Notes: generated by a model not told the origin, from the letters alone. A stretch of DNA of 64,000 nt from Clostridium sp. MSJ-8 (GCF_018918325.1 NZ_JAHLQH010000049.1:124001-188000); one strand, 5' to 3'. Shown: positions 18,406-28,329, numbered from the stretch's first letter. Made by a program: numbers and translations.

Positions 18406-21042
18406 ATGAAGAAGGAATTATCAACAACTTATAATCCAAAAGAATTTGAAGATAGACTGTATAAGAAGTGGGAGGATAACAAGTATTTTACACCAAAGGT
18501 GGATAAGAGTAAGAAACCATATTCTATAGTTATGCCACCACCAAACATAACAGGTAAGTTACATTTAGGCCATGCATTAGATAATACAATGCAAGATATG
18601 CTTATTAGATTTAAGAGAATGCAAGGATATTGTACTCTATGGGTTCCAGGAGAAGATCATGCTTCTATTGCAACAGAAGTTAAAGTTGCTAATGAACTAG
18701 CAAAACAAGGCTTAGATAAAAAGAAAATGGGAAGAGAAGCTTTCCTAGAAAAAGTATATGAATGGTCAGATGAGTATAGAGGTAGAATAAGAACTCAACT
18801 TAAAAAACTAGGAGTATCTGCAGACTTTACTAGAGAAGCATTTACTATGGATGAAAACTTAGATAGAGCTGTAAGACACGTTTTTGTACAATTATATAAT
18901 GAAGGTTTAATATACCAAGGTAATAGAATAACTAATTGGTGTACAAAATGTCAAACAGCTTTATCAGATGCGGAAATAGAATATGAAGAGCAAGCTGGTC
19001 ATTTCTGGCACATTAACTATCCATTAACTGATGGTTCAGGATATTTAGAGATAGCAACAACAAGACCAGAAACATTACTTGGAGATACTGCTGTTGCTGT
19101 TAATCCAAATGATGATAGATTTAAACATTTAATAGGTAAAACATTAACACTACCATTAGTAAATAAGGAAATTCCTATAGTTGGAGACGATTATGTTGAT
19201 ATGGAATTTGGTACAGGTGCTGTTAAGATAACACCAGCTCATGATCCTAATGACTTTGAAGTAGGTAAGAGACATAACCTAGAAGTTATAAGAATAATGG
19301 ATGATAAGGGTATTATCAATGAAAAAGGTGGTAAGTATCAAGGATTAGACAGATATGAAGCAAGAAAAGCTATAGTAAAGGACTTAGAAGAAGCAGGACT
19401 TCTTGTTAAGATAAAAGATCATACTCATAATGTTGGAACACATGATAGATGTGGTACAACTGTTGAACCTATTGTATCAAAACAATGGTATGTTAAGATG
19501 GAATCTCTTGCAAAACCAGCTATTGAAGCAGTAAGAAGTAAGAAAACAAAATTTGTTCCTGAAAGATTTGATAAAACTTATTATAACTGGATGGAAAACA
19601 TTCAAGATTGGTGTATTTCTAGACAATTATGGTGGGGACACAGAATACCAGTGTGGTATTGTCAAGATTGTGGAGAAGTAATAGTTAGAGAAGAAACTCC
19701 AACAGAATGTCCTAAGTGTGGTTGTAAGCATCTAGAACAAGATAAAGATGTATTAGATACATGGTTCTCATCTGCATTATGGCCATTCTCAACATTAGGT
19801 TGGCCTAATAAAACAGAAGATTTAGAGTATTTCTATCCTACTAATGTTTTAGTAACTGGATATGATATTATATTCTTCTGGGTTGCAAGAATGATATTCT
19901 CAGGAATTCATAGTATGGGAGAAACTCCTTTTGATACAGTATTAATACATGGTATTATAAGAGATTCTCAAGGTAGAAAGATGAGTAAATCATTAGGTAA
20001 TGGTGTTGATCCATTAGATGTAATAGATGAATATGGTGCAGATGCATTAAGATTTATGCTTATTACAGGTAATGCACCAGGAAATGATATTAGATATTAT
20101 CCTGAAAGAGTAGAATCAGCTAGAAACTTTGCTAATAAGATATGGAATGCTTCAAGATTTGTTATGATGAACTTAGATGAAGATTTAATGAAGAAATATG
20201 CTGATTGTACAGAATATTCATTAGCAGATAAATACATCTTATCTAAGGTTAATAATTTAGTAAAAGAAGTAACTGAAAACATGGAAAAATATGAACTTGG
20301 TATAGCAGTTCAAAAGACATATGATTTTATGTGGACAGAATTCTGTGATTGGTATATAGAATTAGTTAAGCCTGTTTTATATGGTGATGATGAAAAGGCT
20401 AAAGGAGTAACATTTAATGTATTGTACAATGTATTGTGTACTGGATTAAAATTATTACATCCTGTAATGCCATATATAACAGAAGAGATATATGTAACTT
20501 TAACAGGAGAAGAAACTATAGTTAATGCTAAGTATCCAGAATATTCAGAAGAACTACATGATGAAAAAGCAGAAAATGATATGGCTTATGTAATAGAAGC
20601 TATAAAAGGACTTAGAAATGTAAGAGCTGAGATGAATGTTCCACCATCAAGAAAAGCAAAAGTTATATGTCTTATTGGATCAGAAGCAAAAGAAGCTTTT
20701 GAAAATGGAGTAACATATATCGAGAAATTAGCTTCAGCTTCAGAAGTTGCATTTATATCTGATAAAAAAGAAGTTCCTGAAAATGCAGTATCACTAGTAG
20801 TTAAGGGTGGAGAATTATTTATGCCATTACTTGATTTAGTTGATAAGGACAAAGAATTAGAAAGATTAAATAAAGAAAAAGAAAAGCTTAATTCAGAAAT
20901 TGCTAGAATAGATAAGAAGTTATCTAATCAAGGATTTGTATCTAAGGCACCGCAACAAGTTGTTGATGGAGAAAAGGCTAAGAGAGAAAAATATGTTGAG
21001 ATGCTTAATTCAGTAGAAGAAAGAATAGCAGCATTAAATTAA
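18406..21042 (+). CDS. valS: Valyl-tRNA synthetase
   Basis: This 878-aa class I synthetase charges tRNA-Val. The HIGH-type motif is HLGH at 53-56 ([13 protein letters not shown]) and KMSKS is at 525-529. The editing (CP1) domain includes [16 protein letters not shown], and the C-terminal coiled-coil tRNA-binding arm is present (about 810-878). A zinc-ribbon-like CxxC...CxxC group appears near 420-445. The length is normal for bacteria. AGGAGG precedes the ATG at 18406. The gene lies under T-box control and is followed by folC, a common order in clostridia. Confidence 0.98.
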   Translation: MKKELSTTYNPKEFEDRLYKKWEDNKYFTPKVDKSKKPYSIVMPPPNITGKLHLGHALDNTMQDMLIRFKRMQGYCTLWVPGEDHASIATEVKVANELAKQGLDKKKMGREAFLEKVYEWSDEYRGRIRTQLKKLGVSADFTREAFTMDENLDRAVRHVFVQLYNEGLIYQGNRITNWCTKCQTALSDAEIEYEEQAGHFWHINYPLTDGSGYLEIATTRPETLLGDTAVAVNPNDDRFKHLIGKTLTLPLVNKEIPIVGDDYVDMEFGTGAVKITPAHDPNDFEVGKRHNLEVIRIMDDKGIINEKGGKYQGLDRYEARKAIVKDLEEAGLLVKIKDHTHNVGTHDRCGTTVEPIVSKQWYVKMESLAKPAIEAVRSKKTKFVPERFDKTYYNWMENIQDWCISRQLWWGHRIPVWYCQDCGEVIVREETPTECPKCGCKHLEQDKDVLDTWFSSALWPFSTLGWPNKTEDLEYFYPTNVLVTGYDIIFFWVARMIFSGIHSMGETPFDTVLIHGIIRDSQGRKMSKSLGNGVDPLDVIDEYGADALRFMLITGNAPGNDIRYYPERVESARNFANKIWNASRFVMMNLDEDLMKKYADCTEYSLADKYILSKVNNLVKEVTENMEKYELGIAVQKTYDFMWTEFCDWYIELVKPVLYGDDEKAKGVTFNVLYNVLCTGLKLLHPVMPYITEEIYVTLTGEETIVNAKYPEYSEELHDEKAENDMAYVIEAIKGLRNVRAEMNVPPSRKAKVICLIGSEAKEAFENGVTYIEKLASASEVAFISDKKEVPENAVSLVVKGGELFMPLLDLVDKDKELERLNKEKEKLNSEIARIDKKLSNQGFVSKAPQQVVDGEKAKREKYVEMLNSVEERIAALN

Positions 21043-21048
21043 TAATTA

Positions 21049-21079
21049 TTGTCCCTGAAGATTTTAACTTCGGGGACAA
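21049..21079 (+). terminator. Hairpin between valS and folC
   Basis: TTGTCCCTGAAG (21049-21060) pairs with CTTCGGGGACAA (21068-21079) with one T-G wobble around a 7-nt loop. The T-run is poor, so partial termination or mRNA processing is possible while folC is still read from valS. Confidence 0.6.
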
Positions 21080-21101
21080 TGTTTATAGGAGTGAAAAAAA
21101 T

Positions 21102-22403
21102 TTGAAATATGAAGAAGCTATGAGCTATATAAGAGAGCTAGGAAAATTCGGATCAAATTATGGCTTAAATAGAACTAAGAGAATATTAGAATTGTTAGGA
21201 AATCCTCAAAATGATTATAAGATTATTCATGTAGCAGGAACAAATGGCAAGGGGTCTACTACATCAATGATAACATCTCTTTTAATGGGAAAGAATTATA
21301 AAGTAGGGATGTATACTTCTCCATATCTAGAAGAATTTGAAGAAAGAATTCAAATAAATAGAGTTAATATTCCTAAAGAGGAATTAGCAAATTGTATGGA
21401 TAAGATAGTTACTGTTGTAAATAAGGTTATAGAAGAAGGATATGAACATCCAACTGAATTTGAAATAATAACATGTCTTATGTTTTATTATTTTAGTAAG
21501 TGTGAAGTTCAATATGCAGTTGTAGAAGTAGGATTAGGTGGTAGATTAGATTCAACAAATGTAATAACTCCATTAGTAAGTGTTATAGCATCCATAAGTT
21601 ATGATCACACTAATATTTTGGGAAATACTTTAAGAGAAATAGCAAGCGAGAAGGCTGGAATTATAAAGCAAAATATTCCAGTTGTAACTTATAATCAAAA
21701 AGAAGAAGCAATGAAGGTATTAGAAGAAGTTTCTAAGGAAAAAAATGCTGAGCTATCAGTTATAGATGTTAATGATGGTAAATTAATAAATATAGTTAAC
21801 GATAATGAGTTCTATCAAAAGGTTCAAGTAAAAGTATTTAATAATACATATAATATAGACCTTCCTCTTTTAGGAGAACATCAGATTAATAATCTCATGT
21901 TAGCATTAGGAGCTTTTCTTAAGGTATGTGAATTAGAGAAACTTAAAGTAGATAATGAAGAGATTAATAATTCTATAAGAAAAGTTAAATGGATAGGTAG
22001 ATTAGAAGTATTAAATAAAAAGCCTTTAGTAGTTATAGATGGTGCTCATAATATTCAAGGAATTACAGCACTTAAGGAAAATATATTTAAATACTTCAAG
22101 TTTAATAATATGTATCTATTGTTAGGAATATTAGCAGACAAACAAGTACATGATATGGTTGATATGATTGCACCAAATGCTAAGAAGGTATATGCATTAA
22201 CTCCTCATAGTGATAGAGCTGAAAAAAATACACAGCTTAAGGATGAAATTTTAAAAGTAAATAGTAATTGTGAAGCACTAGATAGTTATGAAGAAGCTTA
22301 TAAAAAAGCATTATTAGAAGCAAATGATGATGATATAATCGTTATTAGTGGCTCATTATATATGATAGGTGATATGAGAAAAATAATAACAAGAAATATG
22401 TAA
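21102..22403 (+). CDS. folC: Bifunctional folylpolyglutamate/dihydrofolate synthase
   Basis: This 433-aa ATP-dependent ligase adds glutamate to folates and may also make dihydrofolate from dihydropteroate. The P-loop is GTNGKGST at 46-53; VEVGLGGRLDSTNVI (Mur-ligase-type central domain) and VIDGAHNIQG are family signatures. It begins at TTG 21102, with AGGAGTGA 8 nt upstream and the N-terminus MKYEEAMSYIRELGKFGSNYGL typical of the family. It is 60 bp after valS on the same strand and is probably partly co-transcribed through a weak hairpin. Confidence 0.95.
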   Translation: MKYEEAMSYIRELGKFGSNYGLNRTKRILELLGNPQNDYKIIHVAGTNGKGSTTSMITSLLMGKNYKVGMYTSPYLEEFEERIQINRVNIPKEELANCMDKIVTVVNKVIEEGYEHPTEFEIITCLMFYYFSKCEVQYAVVEVGLGGRLDSTNVITPLVSVIASISYDHTNILGNTLREIASEKAGIIKQNIPVVTYNQKEEAMKVLEEVSKEKNAELSVIDVNDGKLINIVNDNEFYQKVQVKVFNNTYNIDLPLLGEHQINNLMLALGAFLKVCELEKLKVDNEEINNSIRKVKWIGRLEVLNKKPLVVIDGAHNIQGITALKENIFKYFKFNNMYLLLGILADKQVHDMVDMIAPNAKKVYALTPHSDRAEKNTQLKDEILKVNSNCEALDSYEEAYKKALLEANDDDIIVISGSLYMIGDMRKIITRNM

Positions 22404-22473
22404 TAATGTTTTTAAATCTGTCATAATATGCTAATATTATATATATAAATATTGTGTAAAGGAAGACATAATA

Positions 22474-22776
22474 ATGGGGGATAATATTGTGAAACAAAGG
22501 AATAATGAGAGTAGGTTATCTATAGAAAATCTTGTCAAGATGAATGAAAAGGCTATGGGGGGAATGTTAAAGTTGAATAATTATAGTATATTAATTCAAG
22601 ATACTGACCAGAATATTGATACATATATAATTGAAAAACAAACAGGAATGGGTGGCATTGCATTACTTACAGAAGATAAGAAGGTTAAAATAATATTAGG
22701 TAATCTAGAACTTGAAGATTATTTTGTAACAGAAGAAGAGTTTAATGATAACTTTGAAATATATGAAAGATATTAG
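22474..22776 (+). CDS. Conserved-looking hypothetical protein, 100 aa
   Basis: This is a 100-residue, soluble, mildly acidic protein without membrane segments or Cys motifs. The middle alternates hydrophobic strands (YSILIQDTDQNIDTYIIEKQTGMGGIALLTE, KKVKIILGNLELEDYFVTEEEF), which suggests a small beta-rich fold. I do not recognise the family. AAAGGAAG sits 6 nt before the ATG. It lies 70 bp after folC on the same strand and may belong to that operon. Confidence 0.6.
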   Translation: MGDNIVKQRNNESRLSIENLVKMNEKAMGGMLKLNNYSILIQDTDQNIDTYIIEKQTGMGGIALLTEDKKVKIILGNLELEDYFVTEEEFNDNFEIYERY

Positions 22777-22844
22777 AATGATATATTAGTTTAAGTATGC
22801 TAAGTGAACTAAATAGCTAAACTAAAAATTATCATAGTGCTCAT

Positions 22845-22951
22845 ATAATTAAAATATTATAAGGTCTTTTCCATGAAAATGTTGAAGTTATAATAAGTTA
22901 TATTGTCCAATAAATAACTTTAACACTATTGTGGAAAGGACCTTATATTTT
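22845..22951. repeat. Long inverted repeat sharing the beta terminus (family epsilon)
   Basis: A hairpin of about 105 bp: ATAAGGTCTTTTCCA pairs with TGGAAAGGACCTTAT, and TGTTGAAGTTAT pairs with ATAACTTTAACA further in, leaving a loop of about 23 nt. The left end starts ATAATTAAAATAT, the same terminus as the beta elements. A degenerate half-copy occurs at about 4524-4565 (ATAAGTTCTTTTCCATA). It abuts the 3' end of the minus-strand gene at 22956 and could serve as its terminator. Confidence 0.7.
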
Positions 22952-22955
22952 GCTT

Positions 22956-23195
22956 TTAGATATTTTGTGATATTGCAATTGCAAGTTGATCAGGACATGA
23001 TGTTCCACGACCATTACAATTTATTCCTTTTAGTTTTTCTACTGCTTCTTTTGCATCCATACCTTCTACTAATTTAGATATTCCTTGAAGATTTCCATTG
23101 CAACCTCCTAAGAATTTTACATTTTTAACTTTGCCATCTTCAATATCGAATGATATCTCTCTAGAGCAAGTTCCTTTTGTTTGATAATTAATCAT
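22956..23195 (-). CDS. TSCPD-domain protein (TIGR03905-like), 79 aa
   Basis: This small protein matches the TSCPD domain, which is also found at the C-terminus of class II ribonucleotide reductases. The motif RGTSCPDQLAIAI is at 63-75, with cysteines at 10, 32, 60 and 67 that could bind metal or act in redox. Free-standing versions are common in clostridia and their role is unknown. GAGGTGAG precedes the ATG. It is transcribed divergently from the propeller gene, and its 3' end abuts a palindromic repeat. Confidence 0.85.
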   Translation of the reverse strand: MINYQTKGTCSREISFDIEDGKVKNVKFLGGCNGNLQGISKLVEGMDAKEAVEKLKGINCNGRGTSCPDQLAIAISQNI

Positions 23196-23258
23196 AATTA
23201 TAGCTCACCTCATTTGTTTTTTCCTATTATAACACAAAACTTAAAATTATGTGCCACT

Positions 23259-24191
23259 ATGTGTAACTTTTCATATATTAATAGTAAATATCAATATATG
23301 AGGGGCGAAAGACATATTGGGGAACTATTCTTTTGTGACATACAATCTAATTCTATAAAGAGAGTAGAACTAGTGGATAATAAAGAGATAGAGTACAAGC
23401 TATTTGATGATAACATCTTAGGAAGGACACATAATTTTCGTGTATATAATGATAAGATTATTACAGCTAATACGGATATAGATAGTATATCTGTATTAAA
23501 GTACTTAGAAAGAAAGATAATAAACATAGGGGTGAGTAGAGGACCTAAAGATATATGTGTTTTGAACAATAAAGTATATGTTGTATGCACTGATTCAAAT
23601 TCACTTGATATAGTAGATCTTGATAGTAGTGAAAGGATAATAACTATAAAGGTGGGAAATTATCCTTATAGTATAGATAAGGATATAGAAAATAATAGAG
23701 TATATATTGCAAGTTTAATTTCTGGATTTATAGATGTTATAGATTGTGAGGATAATAGTATAATACAAACGATAAAAGGCTTATTATATCCACTTAAGGT
23801 TTTGGTATCAAAGAATAATAGATATTTATATGTATTAGAGAGTAATATAGAATCTAATGAAAAAGGATATATTACATTTATTAATAGGAAGAATTTTAAG
23901 ATATTATGTAGAATACAAGTGGGTATGATTCCTATAGATTGTATAGAGGATGATAATTATATATATGTATCTAATTATGGCGATAGTACTATAAGCATTA
24001 TTAATATTGAGCAGAAACAAGAAGTGCTTAAGATTGATGTAAGAGGAGCACCTAAAGCTATAAGTAAATATCATAATAGTATATATTATTCTGATTATGA
24101 TAGTGGTAATATATATGAATTAAATTTAGAATATGAGGTAATAAAAAAAATAGCATCAGGAATAGAACCTAATGCTATAATAGTTATTTAG
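23259..24191 (+). CDS. YncE-like beta-propeller repeat protein
   Basis: This protein of about 310 aa is built of repeated blades of about 40-45 residues (for example NKVYVVCTDSNSLDIVDLDS, NRVYIASLISGFIDVIDCED, NYIYVSNYGDSTISIINIEQ), the YVTN/YncE seven-bladed propeller pattern. No signal peptide is evident, so it is probably cytoplasmic. The function is unknown; such proteins bind partners or ligands. The start is uncertain: ATG 23259 and ATG 23298 are in frame and neither has a clear ribosome-binding site, so a leaderless mRNA is possible. Its 3' end overlaps the convergent DUF4364 gene by 8 bp. Confidence 0.75.
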   Translation: MCNFSYINSKYQYMRGERHIGELFFCDIQSNSIKRVELVDNKEIEYKLFDDNILGRTHNFRVYNDKIITANTDIDSISVLKYLERKIINIGVSRGPKDICVLNNKVYVVCTDSNSLDIVDLDSSERIITIKVGNYPYSIDKDIENNRVYIASLISGFIDVIDCEDNSIIQTIKGLLYPLKVLVSKNNRYLYVLESNIESNEKGYITFINRKNFKILCRIQVGMIPIDCIEDDNYIYVSNYGDSTISIINIEQKQEVLKIDVRGAPKAISKYHNSIYYSDYDSGNIYELNLEYEVIKKIASGIEPNAIIVI

Positions 24192-24723
24192 TATCGTCTT
24201 CTTTTAGTAGGTAATTAATAATTTCATTGTATATATCAGATGAATTATTTTGCCACTTGTTGCATAGGGTTATAGCATGCTTTTTTGAAGGAACGGATAG
24301 TTTTAAATCCATTAAAATAGAATCACCTTCAAAGGCCTTTAAATCTACTAAAAAGTTATTATCTTTTGTAGGAAAATAGTCACTTTGGATGTATAATTCC
24401 TTTCTTATAGTGTCAATCTTTTCAGCTATGTAGTTATCGAAAAGTTCTTTTTTTGTAGGTGATATTCTGTTACCAAAAAAAGAAAGTACATTTTCACCTT
24501 TTTGTGTTAAGATTATTAAATCTTTATCTTTTATTTGTTTATATGCTACAAATTCAGCTTCTTCTAATTCTGTTAAGTATTCTTGAAGAGTAAAATAATT
24601 AATAAAACTATTTTCAAGAACCAAGTCGGTTAATTGTGAATTACTTATAGGCTCTTTTAAAGTTTTTAAAATATATAATATTAGTAATTTATTCTCTGCT
24701 AAATCACTTGAATTTTCAAACAT
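24184..24723 (-). CDS. DUF4364 family protein (winged-helix-like)
   Basis: This 179-aa protein matches the clostridial DUF4364 family. Residues 8-75 read as a winged-helix DNA-binding fold (LLILYILKTLKEPISNSQLTDLVLEN, then LTELEEAEFVAY and LTQKGENVLSFF), similar to PadR or MarR wings, followed by an alpha/beta C-terminal domain. The likely role is as a transcription regulator, not proven for the family. GGAGGG precedes the ATG. Upstream, toward the divergent deacetylase gene, is a 12-bp perfect inverted repeat that could be its operator. It overlaps the 3' end of the convergent propeller gene. Confidence 0.85.
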   Translation of the reverse strand: MFENSSDLAENKLLILYILKTLKEPISNSQLTDLVLENSFINYFTLQEYLTELEEAEFVAYKQIKDKDLIILTQKGENVLSFFGNRISPTKKELFDNYIAEKIDTIRKELYIQSDYFPTKDNNFLVDLKAFEGDSILMDLKLSVPSKKHAITLCNKWQNNSSDIYNEIINYLLKEDDTK

Positions 24724-24811
24724 GGTAATAAACCCTCCATCTCCTATTAACTATCAACAATTATAGCATAAAAAAATTATTATTACTATTAAACTTACAC
24801 ACTTGAAAGAA

Positions 24812-24861
24812 TGTAAAAATATTTTTATAAAAAATAGTAATATTTTTACAAGTAATATAAT
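24812..24861. promoter_or_regulatory. 12-bp inverted repeat plus -10 box between divergent genes
   Basis: TGTAAAAATATT (24812-24823) and AATATTTTTACA (24839-24850) form a perfect dyad with a 15-nt spacer. TATAAT (24856-24861) begins five bases later and leads into the deacetylase gene. This is a candidate operator; binding by the DUF4364 protein is inference. Confidence 0.5.
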
Positions 24862-24896
24862 ATACTCTTATAGAGATTGCTTTTAGAGGTATTGAA

Positions 24897-25658
24897 GTGG
24901 AGTGGAGAAGAAAAAAGATAGTAATAATTATATGCATGTGTTTAATTTTAGCTGTTATTTCTGTTAGATTAAGGTCTTCTAACACTACTACAATTGCAGA
25001 TATATCTGGAATACCAATATATTCAGTTCAAAGAGATGATAAAGCTGTTGCTTTAACATTTGATATAAATTGGGCGGAAAAAGATAATATCTATAGCATA
25101 TTAGATACTCTAGAAAAATATAATGTAAAGGGAACTTTCTTCATTATAGGTAAGTGGGTTCAATATAGTGAAGAAAATACCAAGAAACTTTTAGCTATTT
25201 ATGAAAGGGGGCATGAAATAGGAAATCATAGTTATACACATTGTGATTTTTCTACTATTAACAAGACAAATATTGAAGAAGAACTAAAAAAAACAGATAA
25301 GGTTATTGAGGAATATACAAAGGAAAAGCCTAAAATCTTTAGATTCCCAAGTGGGTCATATAATGAAGAGGCAGTTAGAATAGTAAAGGATTTAGGTTAT
25401 ATTCCAGTACAGTGGGATGTTGATTCTGTTGATTGGAAGGAAATTGGTGCTGAAGTAGAATATAAAAGAGTAAGGGAAAATATAAAGTCTGGATCCATAG
25501 TATTATTCCATAATAATGCAAAATATACTCCTGAAAATTTGGATAAGCTGCTCAAAGAGCTAAAAAAAGAGGGGTATAACTTTGGAACTGTAAGTGAAAT
25601 TATTTATGAAAAAAATTATTATATAGATAATTCTGGAATGCAGATTAAAAAAAATTAA
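24897..25658 (+). CDS. PdaB-like polysaccharide deacetylase (NodB domain)
   Basis: This is a 253-aa exported or membrane-anchored protein: residues 6-23 are a signal-anchor helix and the NodB deacetylase domain spans about 47-235. Motifs are TFDINW (Asp56), GNHSYTH (His111 and His115), RFPSGSYN and a final VLFHNN. The second Asp of the usual TFDDG is replaced, as in PdaB-type sporulation deacetylases, which I take as the closest relatives. The likely substrate is peptidoglycan amino sugar during spore cortex formation or wall remodelling. The start is GTG 24897, with AGAGGT 6 nt upstream. It is monocistronic and divergent from the DUF4364 gene. Confidence 0.85.
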   Translation: MEWRRKKIVIIICMCLILAVISVRLRSSNTTTIADISGIPIYSVQRDDKAVALTFDINWAEKDNIYSILDTLEKYNVKGTFFIIGKWVQYSEENTKKLLAIYERGHEIGNHSYTHCDFSTINKTNIEEELKKTDKVIEEYTKEKPKIFRFPSGSYNEEAVRIVKDLGYIPVQWDVDSVDWKEIGAEVEYKRVRENIKSGSIVLFHNNAKYTPENLDKLLKELKKEGYNFGTVSEIIYEKNYYIDNSGMQIKKN

Positions 25659-25763
25659 TAAAAAATATTGGAAAAAAGGTTAATTTGTATTATAATGGAA
25701 ACATGTACTTAAGGGGACGTATCTTTATTTAATAATTATTACAAATGGAGAGAGGGGTTACAA

Positions 25764-26426
25764 ATGGATAATTTAATGTTAAACAACAAGATTTATTTAG
25801 AGGGAAAGGTAGTTAGTGAATTAGAATTCAGTCATGAAATGTATGGGGAAGGTTTCTATAGCTTTAATATAGAAGTTATGAGATTGAGTGATTCTGTGGA
25901 CTTACTTAATATCACTGTATCAGAAAGATTATTAACTAATTTTGATTTAACAATAGGCAAAGAAATAATAGTAGAAGGACAACTTAGATCTTATAATAAA
26001 TTTATAAATGGATCTAACAAACTTATATTAACAGTATTTGCTAGAAATATTGAACCATGTATAGAAAAGAGTAAGAATCCTAATGAGATATTCCTAGATG
26101 GATTTATATGCAAAGAACCTGTTTATAGAACAACACCTTTTGGAAGAGAAATTGCAGATGTTTTATTAGCGGTTAATAGAGCATATAATAAGTCAGATTA
26201 TATACCTACTATTGCATGGGGAAGAAATTCAAGATTTTGTCAAACATTAAATGTTGGTGATAATATAAGAATTTGGGGAAGATTACAAAGTAGAGAATAT
26301 CAAAAAAAGATATCTGAAACAGAGGTTATAAAAAAAGTAGCCTATGAAGTATCTATTTCCAAGATGGAAAAAGTTTCGAAGGATGAAACTGTTAATAAAG
26401 ATAATGGTGAAGTAGGAGCCGTTTAA
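25764..26426 (+). CDS. Single-stranded DNA-binding protein with two OB-fold halves
   Basis: This 220-aa protein reads as two tandem SSB-like OB domains: residues about 6-105 (LNNKIYLEGKVVSELEFSHE...YSFNIEVMRLS...IIVEGQLRSY) and about 110-205 (NEIFLDGFICKEPVYRTTPFGREIADVLLAVNR...IAWGRNSRF...IRIWGRLQSREY). The second half carries the more canonical SSB pattern. The acidic DDLPF-type SSB tail is missing. Similar proteins occur in clostridia beside the ordinary SSB; the role is probably in DNA replication or repair but is not established. AGAGAGGGG precedes the ATG. It has its own terminator. Confidence 0.82.
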   Translation: MDNLMLNNKIYLEGKVVSELEFSHEMYGEGFYSFNIEVMRLSDSVDLLNITVSERLLTNFDLTIGKEIIVEGQLRSYNKFINGSNKLILTVFARNIEPCIEKSKNPNEIFLDGFICKEPVYRTTPFGREIADVLLAVNRAYNKSDYIPTIAWGRNSRFCQTLNVGDNIRIWGRLQSREYQKKISETEVIKKVAYEVSISKMEKVSKDETVNKDNGEVGAV

Positions 26427-26432
26427 GTAATA

Positions 26433-26469
26433 AAAAATCAGCAAGAATTTAATTCTTGCTGATTTTTTT
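26433..26469 (+). terminator. Intrinsic terminator of the SSB-like gene
   Basis: AAATCAGCAAGAA pairs with TTCTTGCTGATTT around a 5-nt loop, ending in a T-run that also serves as the left end of the next inverted repeat. Confidence 0.9.
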
Positions 26470-26554
26470 ACTCTTTAGGAAATTATATTTTGTTTGTAGT
26501 TGCAAATAAGTATCTTAAATATATGTTAGAGTGTATTACCTAAAGAGTAAAAAA
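26464..26554. repeat. Short inverted-repeat element, 16-bp perfect ends
   Basis: TTTTTTACTCTTTAGG (26464-26479) and CCTAAAGAGTAAAAAA (26539-26554) are perfect reverse complements around 59 nt. The left part (continuing AAATTATATTT) recurs after the rplT terminator at 34035-34062 and, less well, after the pheT terminator at 40749-40770. From 26555 to the dapB stop (about 120 bp) I see only an imperfect hairpin near 26632-26672, which may end dapB transcription. Confidence 0.6.
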
Positions 26555-26675
26555 GAAAAATAGTGCTATGATAGAACTACAAAAAAATAAGTTTTAGAAC
26601 CTGTCATAAGCTTCTAACAAAATCGACAGCTTCATAAAGGCACCTTGGAAATTTGGGGCACTTATAAAAGCTAAA

Positions 26676-27440
26676 TTAGAAATTTAGTACCTCACTTATT
26701 ACATCATTCATATCATAAAGACCTGGTTTAGTTACTGTATTCATAAATTCACATGCTTTTAATGCACCTATTGCAAAGACTTCACGCGATATTGCTCTAT
26801 GATTAAATTCTATAACTTCACCAGTTCCTGCAAATAGTACATCATGATCACCTACTATTCCGCCACCTCTAACAGCATGAATTCCTATTTCAGATTTTTC
26901 TCTCTTCTTGATTCCATCTCTTCCATAAACATAATGTGTTTCTTCATCAAGAGAATCTTTTATAGCATCAGCAAGAAGTATTGCTGTTCCACTTGGAGCA
27001 TCTACTTTTTGATTATGGTGTTTTTCTATTATTTCTATATCATAATTACCATATAGTAATGGTGATACTTTCTTTAATACATTAGCAATTAGGTTTATTC
27101 CAAGAGAAAGATTACCAGTTTTAAATAGAGGAAGAGTCTTACTCTTTTCATTAATAAGTGCTAAATCATCTTCAGTAAATCCAGTTGAACATATTACTAA
27201 AGGCTTATTAGTCTTTTCAGTAAGTTCTATTAAATCATGTAGAGAATCTGCTCTAGAAAAATCTAATAAAACATCATATTCAATATCTACTTCCTTTGTA
27301 CTTTTAAAAATCTTATAATCTGCAGTAGTTGGGAATTTATCAATACCTGCTACAATTTCTAAATCAGGAAATTGACTTGTACATGCTGTAACCATTTTCC
27401 CCATTTTACCACAGCAACCGTTTAGTATTACTTTTGTCAT
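26676..27440 (-). CDS. dapB: 4-hydroxy-tetrahydrodipicolinate reductase
   Basis: This 254-aa enzyme makes tetrahydrodipicolinate with NAD(P)H in the lysine/diaminopimelate pathway, which feeds peptidoglycan and spore dipicolinate. The Rossmann start is [14 protein letters not shown]; the active-site motif [15 protein letters not shown] has His141, His142 and Lys145. The length is normal. AAGGAGG precedes the ATG, and 10 bp separate it from the upstream dapA stop, so dapA-dapB form one operon on the minus strand. Confidence 0.97.
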   Translation of the reverse strand: MTKVILNGCCGKMGKMVTACTSQFPDLEIVAGIDKFPTTADYKIFKSTKEVDIEYDVLLDFSRADSLHDLIELTEKTNKPLVICSTGFTEDDLALINEKSKTLPLFKTGNLSLGINLIANVLKKVSPLLYGNYDIEIIEKHHNQKVDAPSGTAILLADAIKDSLDEETHYVYGRDGIKKREKSEIGIHAVRGGGIVGDHDVLFAGTGEVIEFNHRAISREVFAIGALKACEFMNTVTKPGLYDMNDVISEVLNF

Positions 27441-27450
27441 ATTTGCCTCC

Positions 27451-28329
27451 TTATATTAAGTTGTAATCCTTAAGTGTATTTTTTAAAATCTCTTCGTTTT
27501 TACTATCCATTTCATATAATGGAAGTCTTAAAGGACCAACTTTTTTACCCATAAGATTTAATGCAGTTTTCACTGGAATTGGGTTTGTTTCTATAAATAA
27601 ATTATTAGCTAGTTTTAAATAATCTAGCTGAAGAGATTGAGCTTTTTTGTAGTCCCCATTTAATGCAGCTTTAGTCATATCATGAACTGTATTAGGAATT
27701 ATATTGGCTAGTACAGAAATAACTCCTTTGCCACCGATAGATATAAATGGGACTATTGAATCATCATTTCCAGAATAAAAATCTATTTGATCTTTATAAG
27801 AAGCCATCATTTTAGCGATTTGCGAAAAATCTCCGCTAGCTTCTTTTATGGCTTTTACGTTAGATAAAGTAGCTATTTTGCCTAAAATATCTGGTGTGAT
27901 ATTTACATTTGTTCTCGATGGAACATTATATAACATAATAGGAATATTAATTGCATTATTAATAGCTTCAAAATGCTTAAATAGGCCTAATTTATTAGTT
28001 TTATTATAATAAGGAGTAATTACTAAGACAGCATCTACTCCTACTGATTCAGCATATTTACTCATATTTATAGCATCTTGAGTATTATTAGAACCAGTAC
28101 CTGCGATTACAGGTATTCTTTTGTTTATTATATCTACTGTGAATTTTATAGTCTTTTTCTTTTCTTCTAATGTCATAGTAGTAGCTTCACCAGTTGTGCC
28201 ACATATTAGTATAGCATCAGTATGATTTTCTACATGCCAGTTAAGCAGCTTCTCTAACTTGTTATAATCTACACCCTCATCAGTAAAAGGCGTTATTAGA
28301 GCTACACCAGAACCTTCAAATATAGACAT
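27451..28329 (-). CDS. dapA: 4-hydroxy-tetrahydrodipicolinate synthase
   Basis: This 292-aa aldolase-class enzyme condenses pyruvate with aspartate semialdehyde, the first committed step to lysine and DAP. The Schiff-base lysine is Lys162 ([10 protein letters not shown]); the catalytic set Thr45-Thr46 (GTTGEATTM), Tyr134 and Arg139 (YNVPSRTN) is intact. GGAGG precedes the ATG. It is the first gene of the dapAB operon. I see no lysine riboswitch in the 190 bp upstream, so control is probably by promoter or by feedback on the enzyme. Confidence 0.97.
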   Translation of the reverse strand: MSIFEGSGVALITPFTDEGVDYNKLEKLLNWHVENHTDAILICGTTGEATTMTLEEKKKTIKFTVDIINKRIPVIAGTGSNNTQDAINMSKYAESVGVDAVLVITPYYNKTNKLGLFKHFEAINNAINIPIMLYNVPSRTNVNITPDILGKIATLSNVKAIKEASGDFSQIAKMMASYKDQIDFYSGNDDSIVPFISIGGKGVISVLANIIPNTVHDMTKAALNGDYKKAQSLQLDYLKLANNLFIETNPIPVKTALNLMGKKVGPLRLPLYEMDSKNEEILKNTLKDYNLI

